Source of the DNA: Methanofollis liminatans DSM 4140
GTDB taxonomy: Archaea > Halobacteriota > Methanomicrobia > Methanomicrobiales > Methanofollaceae
Length of the DNA stretch: 64,000 nucleotides
Assembly (NCBI RefSeq): GCF_000275865.1
Contig: NZ_CM001555.1
Coordinates: forward strand, 186,001 to 250,000
Direction of reading: 5' to 3'
Numbering within the stretch: position 1 is the stretch's first letter; each line of letters starts with the position of its first letter. Below the pieces are notes generated by a model. That model was not told the DNA's origin. It saw only the letters and a program-made list of their open reading frames with translations, and did not search any database. The translations under genes and the position numbers were made by a program. Shown here in pieces: positions 10,169 through 19,414 of this stretch.

Positions 10169-12720
10169 ATCTGCCCTCCCATCTGAATGATTGTCCTGAG
10201 AATCTCGTTTTTGATTTCTTCGATGCCCCGCCCCTGATTCTCTTTGTCGTACCGGCAGAGGTCGATAAATGAACTCTCTTCACGACCCGGTTCGAGAGGT
10301 TCAAGCGAGGATCGATAATAGGCACAGAGATGCTCAAGGATCTGGTTGGCATCTGACGGACTGATCTGGAATGTTTCGATCACCTCTTTGATAATGTGGT
10401 CTTTATTGTTTTTAATCAGCTGAAGCGTCTCTTTCACATCGAGATTATAGTAATGGACCCTGAGGTCACGCTTATATGCATGTGTACTGATATAGTCGTA
10501 AATAAACGAGACGACATGCATGGCTTTGATATACTTGTTTGCCGGGTCTATGGGTATTTCCAGTTTATCTGACCCGGGATCCGTCAGAAGCGTGGTGTGG
10601 TGGAAGTAAAAATTATCGAGAGGGTGCGATCCAAGCACCACAACTGAGACGGGCATATCAGAGGGAGAACGCCCGCCCCGCCCGATCCTCTGCACAAACC
10701 CGGGGATATTCATCGGAGCCTTATACTGGAATGTTCCGATGATGGCCGGATGATCAAACCCTACTTCCAGCGAGGAGGTGGTGATCATCATGTCCCAATC
10801 GTCGGTTTTAACCTCTTTATTCTGGCAATTGCAGGTGTTGCCCGATTTGTGGACATGGATATTCATCGGGGAGGTATCACGATCCTCCATCGTCCACCAG
10901 CACTCTCCGTCGAGATAGGCCTGGCAGCGGTTGGTGTATGGATTGGGTGGAAGTGTCTCACAGGCCACATGGGGGCAGTTGCGATTCAGAGCCGTGTCAA
11001 GCTTGTGATCCGGGGTCCGTAACTGATAGAGTTTCCTCTGTCGTTCGGCATCACAGAGTTTGTCTCCGAGGCGCTTGATAATATCAATGGAGTCGACGAA
11101 TCCGATGATCCGATCCTTCTCTTTCATCTTGAGCATCGTATGGTAGAAACAGAAGGCAGTCTGTATCATCGCTGAGAGGTTTGTGGCGATAGTGAGTCGC
11201 TCCTTCTCCTCCCCGGGCTTGGGGATCAGGATCTTGCGGGGATTGGTGGCTTTGAGAAAAACCACATATTCACGTCCTATCTCCTCCAGGTCTGTATCTC
11301 GGGGCCTGATGGCCTGAGCATTATCCGTCGAAAAGAGCTGGCAGGCAAACGTTTCAGGGGCACCGACGGTTGCACTTGATGCAATGAATATCGGTTCAGC
11401 GGATGTCTTCGACCGGATCTTCTGCCGGAGTCGCTGTACGATATTTGCGACATGCATCCCTGACTGGTTTGAATAGATGTGGGCCTCGTCAAAGACGATA
11501 AATTTTGGAAGAACGTCCTTCCCGTCCCATATATTCTCTTTCCCGTATTGGTCCATCAACCTACGGTGCATGGAATCGGGTGTTGAGATGATGATGTCGG
11601 CCGGGCTGTTTTTATCGACAATATAGTCGATGAGGTGGTCGGCGTTCTGGTCACATCGATAAAACCGGTCGCCATTCTGTGTGACCAGCTTGCCGGTGCA
11701 CCCATCATACGGACACGCGAGCGATAGACCGTCTGTCCGGCTGTGGTGAATGCCGATTTTGATCTTTTTTGTTCCAGGCAATCCCGAATCATTGATGATC
11801 GCAACGTAGCGGAGGAGGCGCTGGACCTGATCGTTACAGAGGTCGATCCGGGGGTAGAGGAGGAGTGCTTTTGTCCCTGACTTTTTGCTCATCAATAACG
11901 TATAGAGCAAAATCGGGAAGAGAAAGGTCTCTGTTTTTCCAGAACCGGTGCTGGACTGGATGATATAAGAGAGATTATCTGATGAAAAATCCTTTGATAT
12001 GGCTGCTTTCAAGATCTCCTTGAATCCATCGACCTGGAACCGGGAAAGATAAATTTCTGAAGGGTCTCGATTGAAGTTACTCTTGATCATCAAACGGAGC
12101 CACTCAAATGCCTTTTTATATGTTCCATCTTGAATGGCGCCCTGGATGGATTCATTCAGCCGCACTTCATCTTTGACGGTGAAGACGCTCTGGAGTGCAT
12201 TTTTGAGGATGATATCACGTTTAGGCCTTCTTCGACTCTTTGTCTTCAGTTTTACCATCTGAGTGAGGCCGGGTGACGACTCATAATCGTCATCGAAGCG
12301 CTGTTTTAGATAGGAAAAATAACGGACGAGTTCTGCAATCCGGCTCCTCACCCGTTGTTTATCGTACACATAGAGGAGCACTCCATCATTGACCATTTCC
12401 CTGAGGCACTGGAGAATGATCACACGGTATATCTCTGAGAGGTCGTTTTTATCAAAAGAGCCACTATCAAATCCACAATGGTCGGCGAGAGAAGTGAGCA
12501 GGACAGGATCTTCTGTCCCTTCAATATCGTGTAAAATATCACATATCGGGACAAAACAGTCATAATCTCCTCTATTGATATCCTGTTCGTTCCGGTCTTC
12601 GACGTATTTTAAAAGAGCGTATTTTAGGGATTGTATTTCTTTTTTTCCCTGAGAATTGCCATTATTCCCAAGGAAAGAGGCCCAGGAAACATGAAAATTC
12701 TCAAGGATGTCACCGTCCAT
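10165..12720 (-). CDS. SF2 DEAH-box helicase of the Dpd-type operon
   Basis: This 851-aa helicase has Walker A SSTGSGKTE (about 256-264), a DEAH box in FIVFDEAHIYSN, motif III SSATVG and motif VI FVQRIGRGGRS. A zinc-ribbon-like insert (CPYDGCTGK with later Cys) follows motif I, and a second Cys-rich patch lies between the two RecA domains. All ATPase motifs are intact. The layout matches the MrfA/DrmA/DpdJ-type DEAD helicases that work with DUF1998 proteins, and the next gene is DUF1998. The N-terminal 200 residues are unassigned. It should use ATP to translocate on or remodel DNA. It is the third gene from the divergent promoter at about 16.9 kb, 12 bp after the large ATPase gene. Confidence 0.85.
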   Translation of the reverse strand: MDGDILENFHVSWASFLGNNGNSQGKKEIQSLKYALLKYVEDRNEQDINRGDYDCFVPICDILHDIEGTEDPVLLTSLADHCGFDSGSFDKNDLSEIYRVIILQCLREMVNDGVLLYVYDKQRVRSRIAELVRYFSYLKQRFDDDYESSPGLTQMVKLKTKSRRRPKRDIILKNALQSVFTVKDEVRLNESIQGAIQDGTYKKAFEWLRLMIKSNFNRDPSEIYLSRFQVDGFKEILKAAISKDFSSDNLSYIIQSSTGSGKTETFLFPILLYTLLMSKKSGTKALLLYPRIDLCNDQVQRLLRYVAIINDSGLPGTKKIKIGIHHSRTDGLSLACPYDGCTGKLVTQNGDRFYRCDQNADHLIDYIVDKNSPADIIISTPDSMHRRLMDQYGKENIWDGKDVLPKFIVFDEAHIYSNQSGMHVANIVQRLRQKIRSKTSAEPIFIASSATVGAPETFACQLFSTDNAQAIRPRDTDLEEIGREYVVFLKATNPRKILIPKPGEEKERLTIATNLSAMIQTAFCFYHTMLKMKEKDRIIGFVDSIDIIKRLGDKLCDAERQRKLYQLRTPDHKLDTALNRNCPHVACETLPPNPYTNRCQAYLDGECWWTMEDRDTSPMNIHVHKSGNTCNCQNKEVKTDDWDMMITTSSLEVGFDHPAIIGTFQYKAPMNIPGFVQRIGRGGRSPSDMPVSVVVLGSHPLDNFYFHHTTLLTDPGSDKLEIPIDPANKYIKAMHVVSFIYDYISTHAYKRDLRVHYYNLDVKETLQLIKNNKDHIIKEVIETFQISPSDANQILEHLCAYYRSSLEPLEPGREESSFIDLCRYDKENQGRGIEEIKNEILRTIIQMGGQI

Positions 12721-12732
12721 TGGATCACCTGA

Positions 12733-15700
12733 TTATCTGAAACTGATATTGATATCCGAGATCTTTCCCTGTTGGTAGAGCGATTTAATATACGCAAAAG
12801 TTTCATCGACAGAATGAACTCCTTTTAGATCCTGGAACCGGACATTATTTTGCCCCCCATAATCATCTATCAACTTTTCTTCCGGAGTCTTGATGACCTC
12901 TTTTCGCGATTTCCGAAGGGCATTATATTTTTTCAGTGCAAGTTCAACGCTCGCAAAATCCCATTCATCGAGGGAGCGTTGTGCCGCATCGAGGAGTTCA
13001 ATGAGGCCTGTATCCTCTCCGGAAATGGTTCGGTATTCTCCAATCTTTCCGGAGTAACTTTTATACTGGGTATCTATATTCCGCAGATCCTGGTTGAGCG
13101 TCTGGAGGTTGCTATAGATTTTATTGATACACTCCTTGGCTTCATTGAATTTTCCGGCGTTGAAGAGTGGGTTATATTCATCGGTGTACTGCTTCGCGAG
13201 ACTTGCAAGAGTGCTTCTTTTATCTGTACCGGTATATCCAAGATCTTCCAGAGAGTCCAGGGTTCCCTCACAGATGCCCCTGAGGTCACCGTATTTTTCT
13301 GCATATGTGATGCATGGGTCTTTACTGCTCTTTCTATCCTGGATCTGAGTCTTGTACGTCTTGATTTTATTCTCAAGATCGTTTGAGCCTATAGCGAGGT
13401 GGATATAGTCCTCTGATTTAAGGTGTTTTTCAATGTCAGAAACAGCATTATTCAGCGATTTAGTCCATTCATCTTTTTCAATTCCAGAGCGATAGCCTTC
13501 TTCGCATCCCTTATTGATCCACTCCAGGAGCTGCTCTACCTGACTTTTTTTGTTGTCAAAGCCTGAGATATATTCTCCTTTTTTATTTTTTACTTCTCTA
13601 TCCAGGTTTTTCCGCTTTTCAATGATATTTTCGATGAGATTCTTGCACTCTTCGACGTGCTGTGCATTGTACTCAAACTCATCCTGAAGAGAGTCCAGAT
13701 CTGATGCATATTGTTCAATCGCATTCCTGTGATCTGATAGGGGGATCTGAAGGTTCTCGGCAAGAGGTACCAACCCGCGATAGGTTTCGAGTTCATCTTC
13801 AAATGTTGCAAGGTACTGGTTTACCTGACTCGAAAAGTCCATTGGTTTATGGAATACTTCACCATGGTCTGATTCAGAATCAATCATGCTCTGTTTTTGC
13901 AGGATCTCCAGGTACCAGGAGACCATACGCATCTCATCCCCCGGCGGGGTCTGAACGATGTAGTTGTCCTCGATATACTCCCAGATTTCTCTGGTTGTGG
14001 CTCTTGTATTTTTGCTGACAAATGAAAAAATCGACTTCCAGGGAGGGTTCTGGTCCAGTGTGGCGATTTTCCACTTGGCGCCATCAGCTTCAACAAAGTG
14101 TTGATGCTGTAAACCTTGCATGAGATTTTTATCGATATAATTCAGTTTTAGTGCTGTTTTTAATTCTGTGATTGAATACGATTTCAAGGAATTCGATGCA
14201 AGGTGATCGATAATCCTTCGACGGTTTTCTTCAGGGAATGCGATCGCCTTTTCTTCGATCAGCTCGGTGATCTTCTTTGCGACTCCAATAGTCTCGAAGA
14301 GTCTGGCTGTGTCAATTTCTCCAATAGAATCGATCTCTCTGTTCCCAAGGAGTTTGATCATCCCCATCATTGTGTCCCTGTCATCAGAGAGTTCATGGAC
14401 TCCTATAGAACAGATATTTCCAAAAAATCGTTCATTTTCGGTATTTTGAAGAGAATTTTTGAATTTGTTGAAGTTTGGATCTGCCTTGAAGTAAAAACCC
14501 TCATAGATCACAAAACCGATCGTTGCAACTTTTTGGTCCAGGAGATTGAGAATGCCGTTATATAATTCTGTAGGGAACTCTCTGCCTTTATAGGCTGCAA
14601 ACGCAACACTCACCGGTGCTGGTGAGGTCTCCAGTCGCAGATTTCCAACAATCGCCCGATAGGAGTTAAATGATTTATCTGTTTTATACTCAGCCTTCGC
14701 CTCTTTTTGCAGCAGTGTCCAGAGCCCTGTAGTCAATTGAGGCTGATACCGTTCAGGGTTCTGCATCAGTTCGATCAGTTCACGATCAAGGTTTTGTTCG
14801 ATTTGAGAGTCGTATCTTTTCCCCTTGAAGATCTCATTTTTGACCTCCTGGTGGATGACGTAGGTTGTCTCACCATGTTCGCTGAATTTTCGCTCAAGGA
14901 TACGAATCCCCTGAATCGGCTGGGTCAACCCGTCAGGATTCGAATCAAGGCTGAATTCATCCTGGGAAACCTCGGCCTCCTCTCCAATCAGCTTTCCCTG
15001 CAATCTTTCAAAATCTTTAAAGAGGGGTTCATCCCTCTCCTTGATGGCGGTCGTGATCCGGCTGAGAGCCCCATAATCAAGGACCACATTCTCCTTATCA
15101 AAAAATGAGGTGTGGGTCGCGAGAACCTGAAGGATACATCCCCCATCTACTTCTTTTATCCCACTTTTTTGCGCGTATATGAGACCTTTGTTCAGGATCG
15201 AGAGGATCTCTCTGGGATGTCCGCCAGTCAATCGTGCAACAACACCTACAACGCCCTCGTGAAGTGGGTAAAGGCTTTCACTTGGTGTTATTCTGGAACT
15301 ATTGAGCCTATCATGGACCATGGCCAGTACATCTTTTTCAGAGAGGTAGCCAAGAACGATCTCATCATTATTCTGGAAACGCTGTAGTAATGCATCTCCA
15401 AGTCTGCTCTCTGAGGATTCAGGACCGTTGATCACAGTAATTTTTGCAAGTGCTTCCCGTGAAAAACCCATGATGAAATGGAGGGGAGCTCCGGAAAAAT
15501 GGTTGACCAGATGAAGCAGCGTCTGGACAAAGTACTGAATTTCATCATTGTCACTTGATTGAACAATATCCTCTGCCTCATCGATCAGGAGAAATATCCC
15601 ATTGTAACCCTGCAACTGTGAGGTGGCGACGATTTTTTGTATGTTTGCAATGACGTTGTCGCGAAGTCTCTCTTTTTTATAGGCTTGATCGACGCTTTCA

Positions 15701-16089
15701 GCGGGCTCCACGGGAGGGAGAGCCGCGATGATATCCTGAAAGTCTGAACCATACGGAGAAAATGACTCAATGAACTTCTCATAAAACCGTCTGATACTTA
15801 TACCGAGATTTCCCAGATAGACCGCTACTGCACCATCCCCGTACATACCTGAGCGGATCTCATCCTGGAGGCGCAGAAGGTGATGGGTCTTTCCGGTACC
15901 ATATTCTCCACGCACGAGCATACGCTGCTGTTTTTTTTCATGTAAGGCCCTTTTCACAAAGAACTCTGCTTTTTCCAACTGGTCTTCCCGTCCGAACAAT
16001 CTGTATTTTTTCGAGGATTCCTGGTCTCCTATGATCGTATCAAAGGGATTGGAATTCAGTCCGAGGTCTGAGAGGTCAAGGTCACTCAT
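12733..16089 (-). CDS. Large Orc-like ATPase with coiled coils, DpdH-like
   Basis: The 1118-aa product begins with an LGLNSNPFDTI motif, then Walker A GEYGTGKTHH (61-70) and Walker B GIFLLIDEAED (about 163-173), followed by Orc-type lid features and winged-helix-like segments (about 600-770). The last 330 residues are long charged coiled-coil stretches. The order small protein then large ATPase resembles dpdG-dpdH in bacterial 7-deazaguanine restriction clusters, and BrxC-type ATPases are a second analogy. The start overlaps the upstream gene by 8 bp. I infer that it is the motor or signalling ATPase of the restriction module. The dpdH label rests on architecture and order, not on an alignment. 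Confidence 0.75.
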   Translation of the reverse strand: MSDLDLSDLGLNSNPFDTIIGDQESSKKYRLFGREDQLEKAEFFVKRALHEKKQQRMLVRGEYGTGKTHHLLRLQDEIRSGMYGDGAVAVYLGNLGISIRRFYEKFIESFSPYGSDFQDIIAALPPVEPAESVDQAYKKERLRDNVIANIQKIVATSQLQGYNGIFLLIDEAEDIVQSSDNDEIQYFVQTLLHLVNHFSGAPLHFIMGFSREALAKITVINGPESSESRLGDALLQRFQNNDEIVLGYLSEKDVLAMVHDRLNSSRITPSESLYPLHEGVVGVVARLTGGHPREILSILNKGLIYAQKSGIKEVDGGCILQVLATHTSFFDKENVVLDYGALSRITTAIKERDEPLFKDFERLQGKLIGEEAEVSQDEFSLDSNPDGLTQPIQGIRILERKFSEHGETTYVIHQEVKNEIFKGKRYDSQIEQNLDRELIELMQNPERYQPQLTTGLWTLLQKEAKAEYKTDKSFNSYRAIVGNLRLETSPAPVSVAFAAYKGREFPTELYNGILNLLDQKVATIGFVIYEGFYFKADPNFNKFKNSLQNTENERFFGNICSIGVHELSDDRDTMMGMIKLLGNREIDSIGEIDTARLFETIGVAKKITELIEEKAIAFPEENRRRIIDHLASNSLKSYSITELKTALKLNYIDKNLMQGLQHQHFVEADGAKWKIATLDQNPPWKSIFSFVSKNTRATTREIWEYIEDNYIVQTPPGDEMRMVSWYLEILQKQSMIDSESDHGEVFHKPMDFSSQVNQYLATFEDELETYRGLVPLAENLQIPLSDHRNAIEQYASDLDSLQDEFEYNAQHVEECKNLIENIIEKRKNLDREVKNKKGEYISGFDNKKSQVEQLLEWINKGCEEGYRSGIEKDEWTKSLNNAVSDIEKHLKSEDYIHLAIGSNDLENKIKTYKTQIQDRKSSKDPCITYAEKYGDLRGICEGTLDSLEDLGYTGTDKRSTLASLAKQYTDEYNPLFNAGKFNEAKECINKIYSNLQTLNQDLRNIDTQYKSYSGKIGEYRTISGEDTGLIELLDAAQRSLDEWDFASVELALKKYNALRKSRKEVIKTPEEKLIDDYGGQNNVRFQDLKGVHSVDETFAYIKSLYQQGKISDINISFR

Positions 16090-16888
16090 ATAATTTCAAC
16101 TCCTGTGCCATGTCCATGTTAATCGAGAATTTTTCATAACTTCCAGCAGTAATGAGATCAGGGAGAAGCGAATTTTTCAGAATCGAAAACCGTTCATCAA
16201 ATTCAGGGTAGTTCATGTTATATCTGAGAGAAAAGCGTTCTTTCATTGAGTATAATGGGACCGTACCGTCCTTGTCTTTCAATTCACAGTATTCCTCAAC
16301 CAGAAGTTGAGCAAAGATCATGTTGTGGAGGTTTACAAGGGTATATGAGGCCGGAGACTCTCCATCTTTCTTTTTCTGGAGGAGAGATAGTCGTTCCAGT
16401 TCCGCAAGTGAGGTCTCAATCGTGAAGGGATTAAATGAGTGTCCAAAAACATTCCTTTTGTCATATTTCATGCCAATTTCTGATTTGGATAACTGTTTCC
16501 TGCGGAATATGAATGCAGCCAGATCCCTGATCTCCGGTGAATAGTAGAGCGCGTTTGTCTGCAGCATGAGCAGCGCACCCTGTTTATCGCCATTGAGATC
16601 GGCCGCATAGATCTGTTTTCCAGAATAGAGATTGATATGGTCCTGATTTAGGGCTGATGTCAGAACCAGATTCTTGTCATCCTCGGCAACAAACTGGAGA
16701 ACCTTCAAATTATAGAGAACATCGGTTGTCGCACCGGACAGGGATTTTTTCCCTTTTTTTTCGATCTCTTCATTATCACAAAATTGTTTCAGATAATTAA
16801 AGAGTTTTTCTTTGGAAATCGGGCCATTTTTGCCTATATAATTAATGGCAAGAATAATTCGATTTGGATCAGATATTGCTCTTCGCAT
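16082..16888 (-). CDS. DpdG-like small protein, first gene of the operon
   Basis: This 268-aa protein has an N-terminal segment that looks like a winged helix (about 8-60, ILAINYIGKNGPISKEKLFN) and a second helical domain; no enzyme motif is visible. A GAGATGAT Shine-Dalgarno precedes the ATG, and a TATA-like CTATTTAT sits about 45 bp upstream on the minus strand. In bacterial dpd loci a protein of this size (DpdG) precedes the ATPase DpdH, and here too it overlaps the ATPase gene, by 8 bp. An adaptor or DNA-binding role is inferred. Confidence 0.65.
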   Translation of the reverse strand: MRRAISDPNRIILAINYIGKNGPISKEKLFNYLKQFCDNEEIEKKGKKSLSGATTDVLYNLKVLQFVAEDDKNLVLTSALNQDHINLYSGKQIYAADLNGDKQGALLMLQTNALYYSPEIRDLAAFIFRRKQLSKSEIGMKYDKRNVFGHSFNPFTIETSLAELERLSLLQKKKDGESPASYTLVNLHNMIFAQLLVEEYCELKDKDGTVPLYSMKERFSLRYNMNYPEFDERFSILKNSLLPDLITAGSYEKFSINMDMAQELKLYE

Positions 16889-17009
16889 GAACCATCATCT
16901 CATGGAACAGATTACTATTGGGTAGATTCGATAAATAGGTTTGGAATAGACACTTTCGGGCTCCGCTCCAAATTATTAATCCGGAGTAATACTACATAAT
17001 TATAGAAAC
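16889..17009. promoter_or_regulatory. Divergent promoter between the restriction operon and dpdA
   Basis: In these 121 bp a minus-strand TATA-like box (CTATTTAT, about 16931-16938) would place a start site about 20 bases before the first operon gene, leaving room for its Shine-Dalgarno. A plus-strand box (AATTATTAAT, 16971-16980) would place the dpdA start site about 8 bases before its ATG. The layout would let modification and restriction be controlled together. The boxes are read by eye. Confidence 0.45.
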
Positions 17010-18731
17010 ATGCGCTACTTCATTCCAGAATGGGACGATCGGGTGGACCCCCACTATGACTTTCTCACCGATACGCATTCGCAGACTCATTCCGACGATC
17101 CGGTCAAAAACGACTCCTACATGTGGGACCTCTTAGGAGTTGAAAATGTTCCATTTAATGGTGTGCTGGTTTCAATAGCCACGATTGAGCAAAATAAGAA
17201 GAAATACGCGATGATAAAAGAACAGGGGATCCATCGTTTCTTCGGTCTCCCCGATTCTTTCCCGATAATGGCCGACTGCGGGGCGTTCTCCTATATTGAT
17301 GAAGATGTGCCGCCCTATCGCACCTCCGACATCCTGGAAAAATATTCTGAGATGGGTTTTAACTATGGGGTGAGCGTCGATCACCTCGTTGTCAAAGCTT
17401 TTGAAGAGAAAAAAGAAGAAAGGATGGAAATTACTTATCAGAACGGCCTTTCTGCATTTGAAGAGTGGAACAAAAAATATCGTGATGATTTTCAGTTGAT
17501 CGTTGCAGTCCAGGGTTTTTCCACGGATGATTATCTCAGAATGTACCATAAGTTTCTGGATCGAGGGATAACCCATATGGCTATGGGAGGTCTTGTACGA
17601 TCTCAAACTTCGGAAATCATTGATTTGATAGATCGTCTTATCGCCGACCTAAAGAAAAACAGCAAAATACATGGTGCTTCCAGAAAACCCGAATACCTCC
17701 ATTTTTTCGGTGTTGCACGACCAGACCTGTTTTTCAGGTTGAAAGAGCTTGAATCACTGGGAGTGGAGGTTGCATTTGACTCTGCCTCATATCTCAGACG
17801 GGCGTGGTTGGCCTCTCCGACCAGTCAGATGAACTATATCACCCAGGACCAGATTGGCTATACGGCCATCCGCATACCCCAGGATTTGTCCAAAAAACAG
17901 CGAGAGTCTTTAGACCCTGAGATCTATCATCGTCTGGAAGAAAAAGCCCTGAGCACTCTCCGAGCATACGATCACGATAAGGCCGACCTCGACGAGGCCC
18001 TGGATGTTTTGCGGGATCTAGGCGATTATATCGGTGAGAGGCCGGAGATTCTTGAACATTATCGGCGCACTCTCAAGGATCAACCGTGGAAGAAGTGTCC
18101 CTGTCCGATATGCCGGAAAAATGGAATGGATACGATTATATTCAGAGGAAATAATCGCAACCGAAGGAGAGGATTTCATAACACTATTTCGTTCTTCACT
18201 CTCCTCAGAAATGAGGGTCAGTGGGATAGAACGTATGCAGGAACCGAGATTGAAACACTGGAGGAATTCTCATATGGTCAATCTGTTCTGGTCATCACTG
18301 GATGTACGAAAAATAAATGTGAAATCGGGGAAAATCGAAAGGTTGCTGCTAAAGACTTGTATACTGGGACACTTTTCACGAAAGTACGGGCCTTTTGCGA
18401 GGGGATGGGATATGATTACCGGATCATCTCTGCGAAATATGGCATATTGTCACCTGAAGATCAGATCACGACCTATGAAAAAGTATTGAAAAGTCGGGCC
18501 GATGCCGATCAGATCCGTCCCTCTGTGGAAGCCGGGCTCAAACCCATCCTGGATATGTACGATACGATACTTGTGATTGCAGGGGTGCAATATCGCGACG
18601 TCCTAAAGCATATCATAGATGAACGATTTGTCTTTTTAAAAGCGAAAGGAATTGGCGATCTGATCCATAAGGTGTCGGTTGCCATTCCGGATGTAAATAG
18701 GACAATCAATGAGTTTTCGCGTGATCAATAA
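17010..18731 (+). CDS. dpdA: DpdA-type DNA 7-deazaguanine transglycosylase fused to a YaaA/DUF6884-like domain
   Basis: This 573-aa protein has a complete TGT-like barrel. It shows D89 in MADCGAF (general acid/base position), AMGGLV (191-196), the probable nucleophile D257 in VAFDSASY, and the zinc site C363-x-C365-x2-C368...H390. The PUA domain of archaeal tRNA transglycosylases is absent. Instead residues about 425-573 form a second domain (VLVITGCTKNKC, AAKDLYTG, IISAKYGIL) of the YaaA/DUF6884 kind. DpdA enzymes exchange guanine for preQ0 in DNA (known). Archaea make preQ0 for archaeosine, so the substrate should be available. It is transcribed away from a helicase/nuclease operon, as expected of a modification gene. 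Confidence 0.85.
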   Translation: MRYFIPEWDDRVDPHYDFLTDTHSQTHSDDPVKNDSYMWDLLGVENVPFNGVLVSIATIEQNKKKYAMIKEQGIHRFFGLPDSFPIMADCGAFSYIDEDVPPYRTSDILEKYSEMGFNYGVSVDHLVVKAFEEKKEERMEITYQNGLSAFEEWNKKYRDDFQLIVAVQGFSTDDYLRMYHKFLDRGITHMAMGGLVRSQTSEIIDLIDRLIADLKKNSKIHGASRKPEYLHFFGVARPDLFFRLKELESLGVEVAFDSASYLRRAWLASPTSQMNYITQDQIGYTAIRIPQDLSKKQRESLDPEIYHRLEEKALSTLRAYDHDKADLDEALDVLRDLGDYIGERPEILEHYRRTLKDQPWKKCPCPICRKNGMDTIIFRGNNRNRRRGFHNTISFFTLLRNEGQWDRTYAGTEIETLEEFSYGQSVLVITGCTKNKCEIGENRKVAAKDLYTGTLFTKVRAFCEGMGYDYRIISAKYGILSPEDQITTYEKVLKSRADADQIRPSVEAGLKPILDMYDTILVIAGVQYRDVLKHIIDERFVFLKAKGIGDLIHKVSVAIPDVNRTINEFSRDQ

Positions 18732-18864
18732 ACGGCATGATATAGTTGCAACTCAGAGGTTGCGCTTAATTTGAGGTTGGATTGCCGGTTGATGTAAACA
18801 ACAAATACAGACGTTATAATAACCTTGGGATCTTCCCCGCCTCCCAACCGCTCAAAAAACATTT

Positions 18865-18886
18865 TTGTCGTTATACGTAATTGAGT
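18865..18886. repeat. 22-bp direct repeat, copy 1
   Basis: Copy 1 contains TTGTCGTTATACGTAATTG and is followed by AGT, then TCGAT. It matches 19117-19138 at 21 of 22 positions. Confidence 0.7.
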
Positions 18887-19116
18887 CGATCAGAAGACGG
18901 TTTCAACCCCAGTATCTGTATGTGCCTCACTTTTATTTGAGGCTTGGTAATGTGATTGGAAGAGGTGGTGAACCCCGGTCTATAGAACCGGAGATCTATA
19001 GATCTGCTGTGATGAATCATTCGTTTTTCATAATAGATGTACACAAATGCTAAAATGCAAGACGGTCACTCAAAACATATCAAAATCTATAAATAATGCA
19101 AACGCCAAACCTCTCC

Positions 19117-19138
19117 TTGTCGTTATACGTAATTGGGT
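19117..19138. repeat. 22-bp direct repeat, copy 2
   Basis: Copy 2 has the same TTGTCGTTATACGTAATTG core, 252 bp to the right of copy 1, followed by GGT. It may be a promoter-proximal operator, a short-element end or an old attachment site; sequence alone does not decide. Confidence 0.7.
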
Positions 19139-19414
19139 GACTCGATGGGCTAATTCAGTATATTTCATCAATCCGGTCGACGTTCCTGTATTCTGGTGGG
19201 GTCTTCTGTTGCCTCCTCTGTGTAGGGACAACTCTGCCGTTCATCATCAGATATCAGTGTCGTACTTCATGTTCCCAGGGATAGGTTTCCCCCTCGATCT
19301 GGGTTCCCTGTCGGTGCAATCTATCAGATTCGATGATCGAATCCACACAAACTGCTCATCCCGGTCCCTTCGCGTATATCAGCAAATGATTGTTGATGAA
19401 CAGAAGTGACGCCA

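Larger units (their letters stand above)
18732..19405. other. Long intergenic region with a duplicated 22-bp element
   Basis: About 670 bp without a convincing gene. Small frames exist (for example 18865-19053) but lack Shine-Dalgarno sites and recognisable products. The one clear feature is a 22-bp direct repeat listed separately. The region separates dpdA from a histidine-kinase gene and may be a recombination junction inside the island. Confidence 0.5.

Noticed and set aside
3378-16888. Calling the operon a DISARM or BREX system
   Set aside because: A helicase/DUF1998 pair and an Orc-like ATPase are present, but there is no methyltransferase, PLD protein or PglZ in the window.
17010-18731. 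Archaeal tRNA-guanine transglycosylase (ArcTGT) for the TGT-fold protein
   Set aside because: It lacks the PUA domain and other C-terminal domains of ArcTGT, has a different second domain, and sits opposite a restriction-type operon.
18865-19053. 62-codon frame starting at the 22-bp repeat
   Set aside because: There is no ribosome site, the start is not ATG, and the product resembles nothing known.
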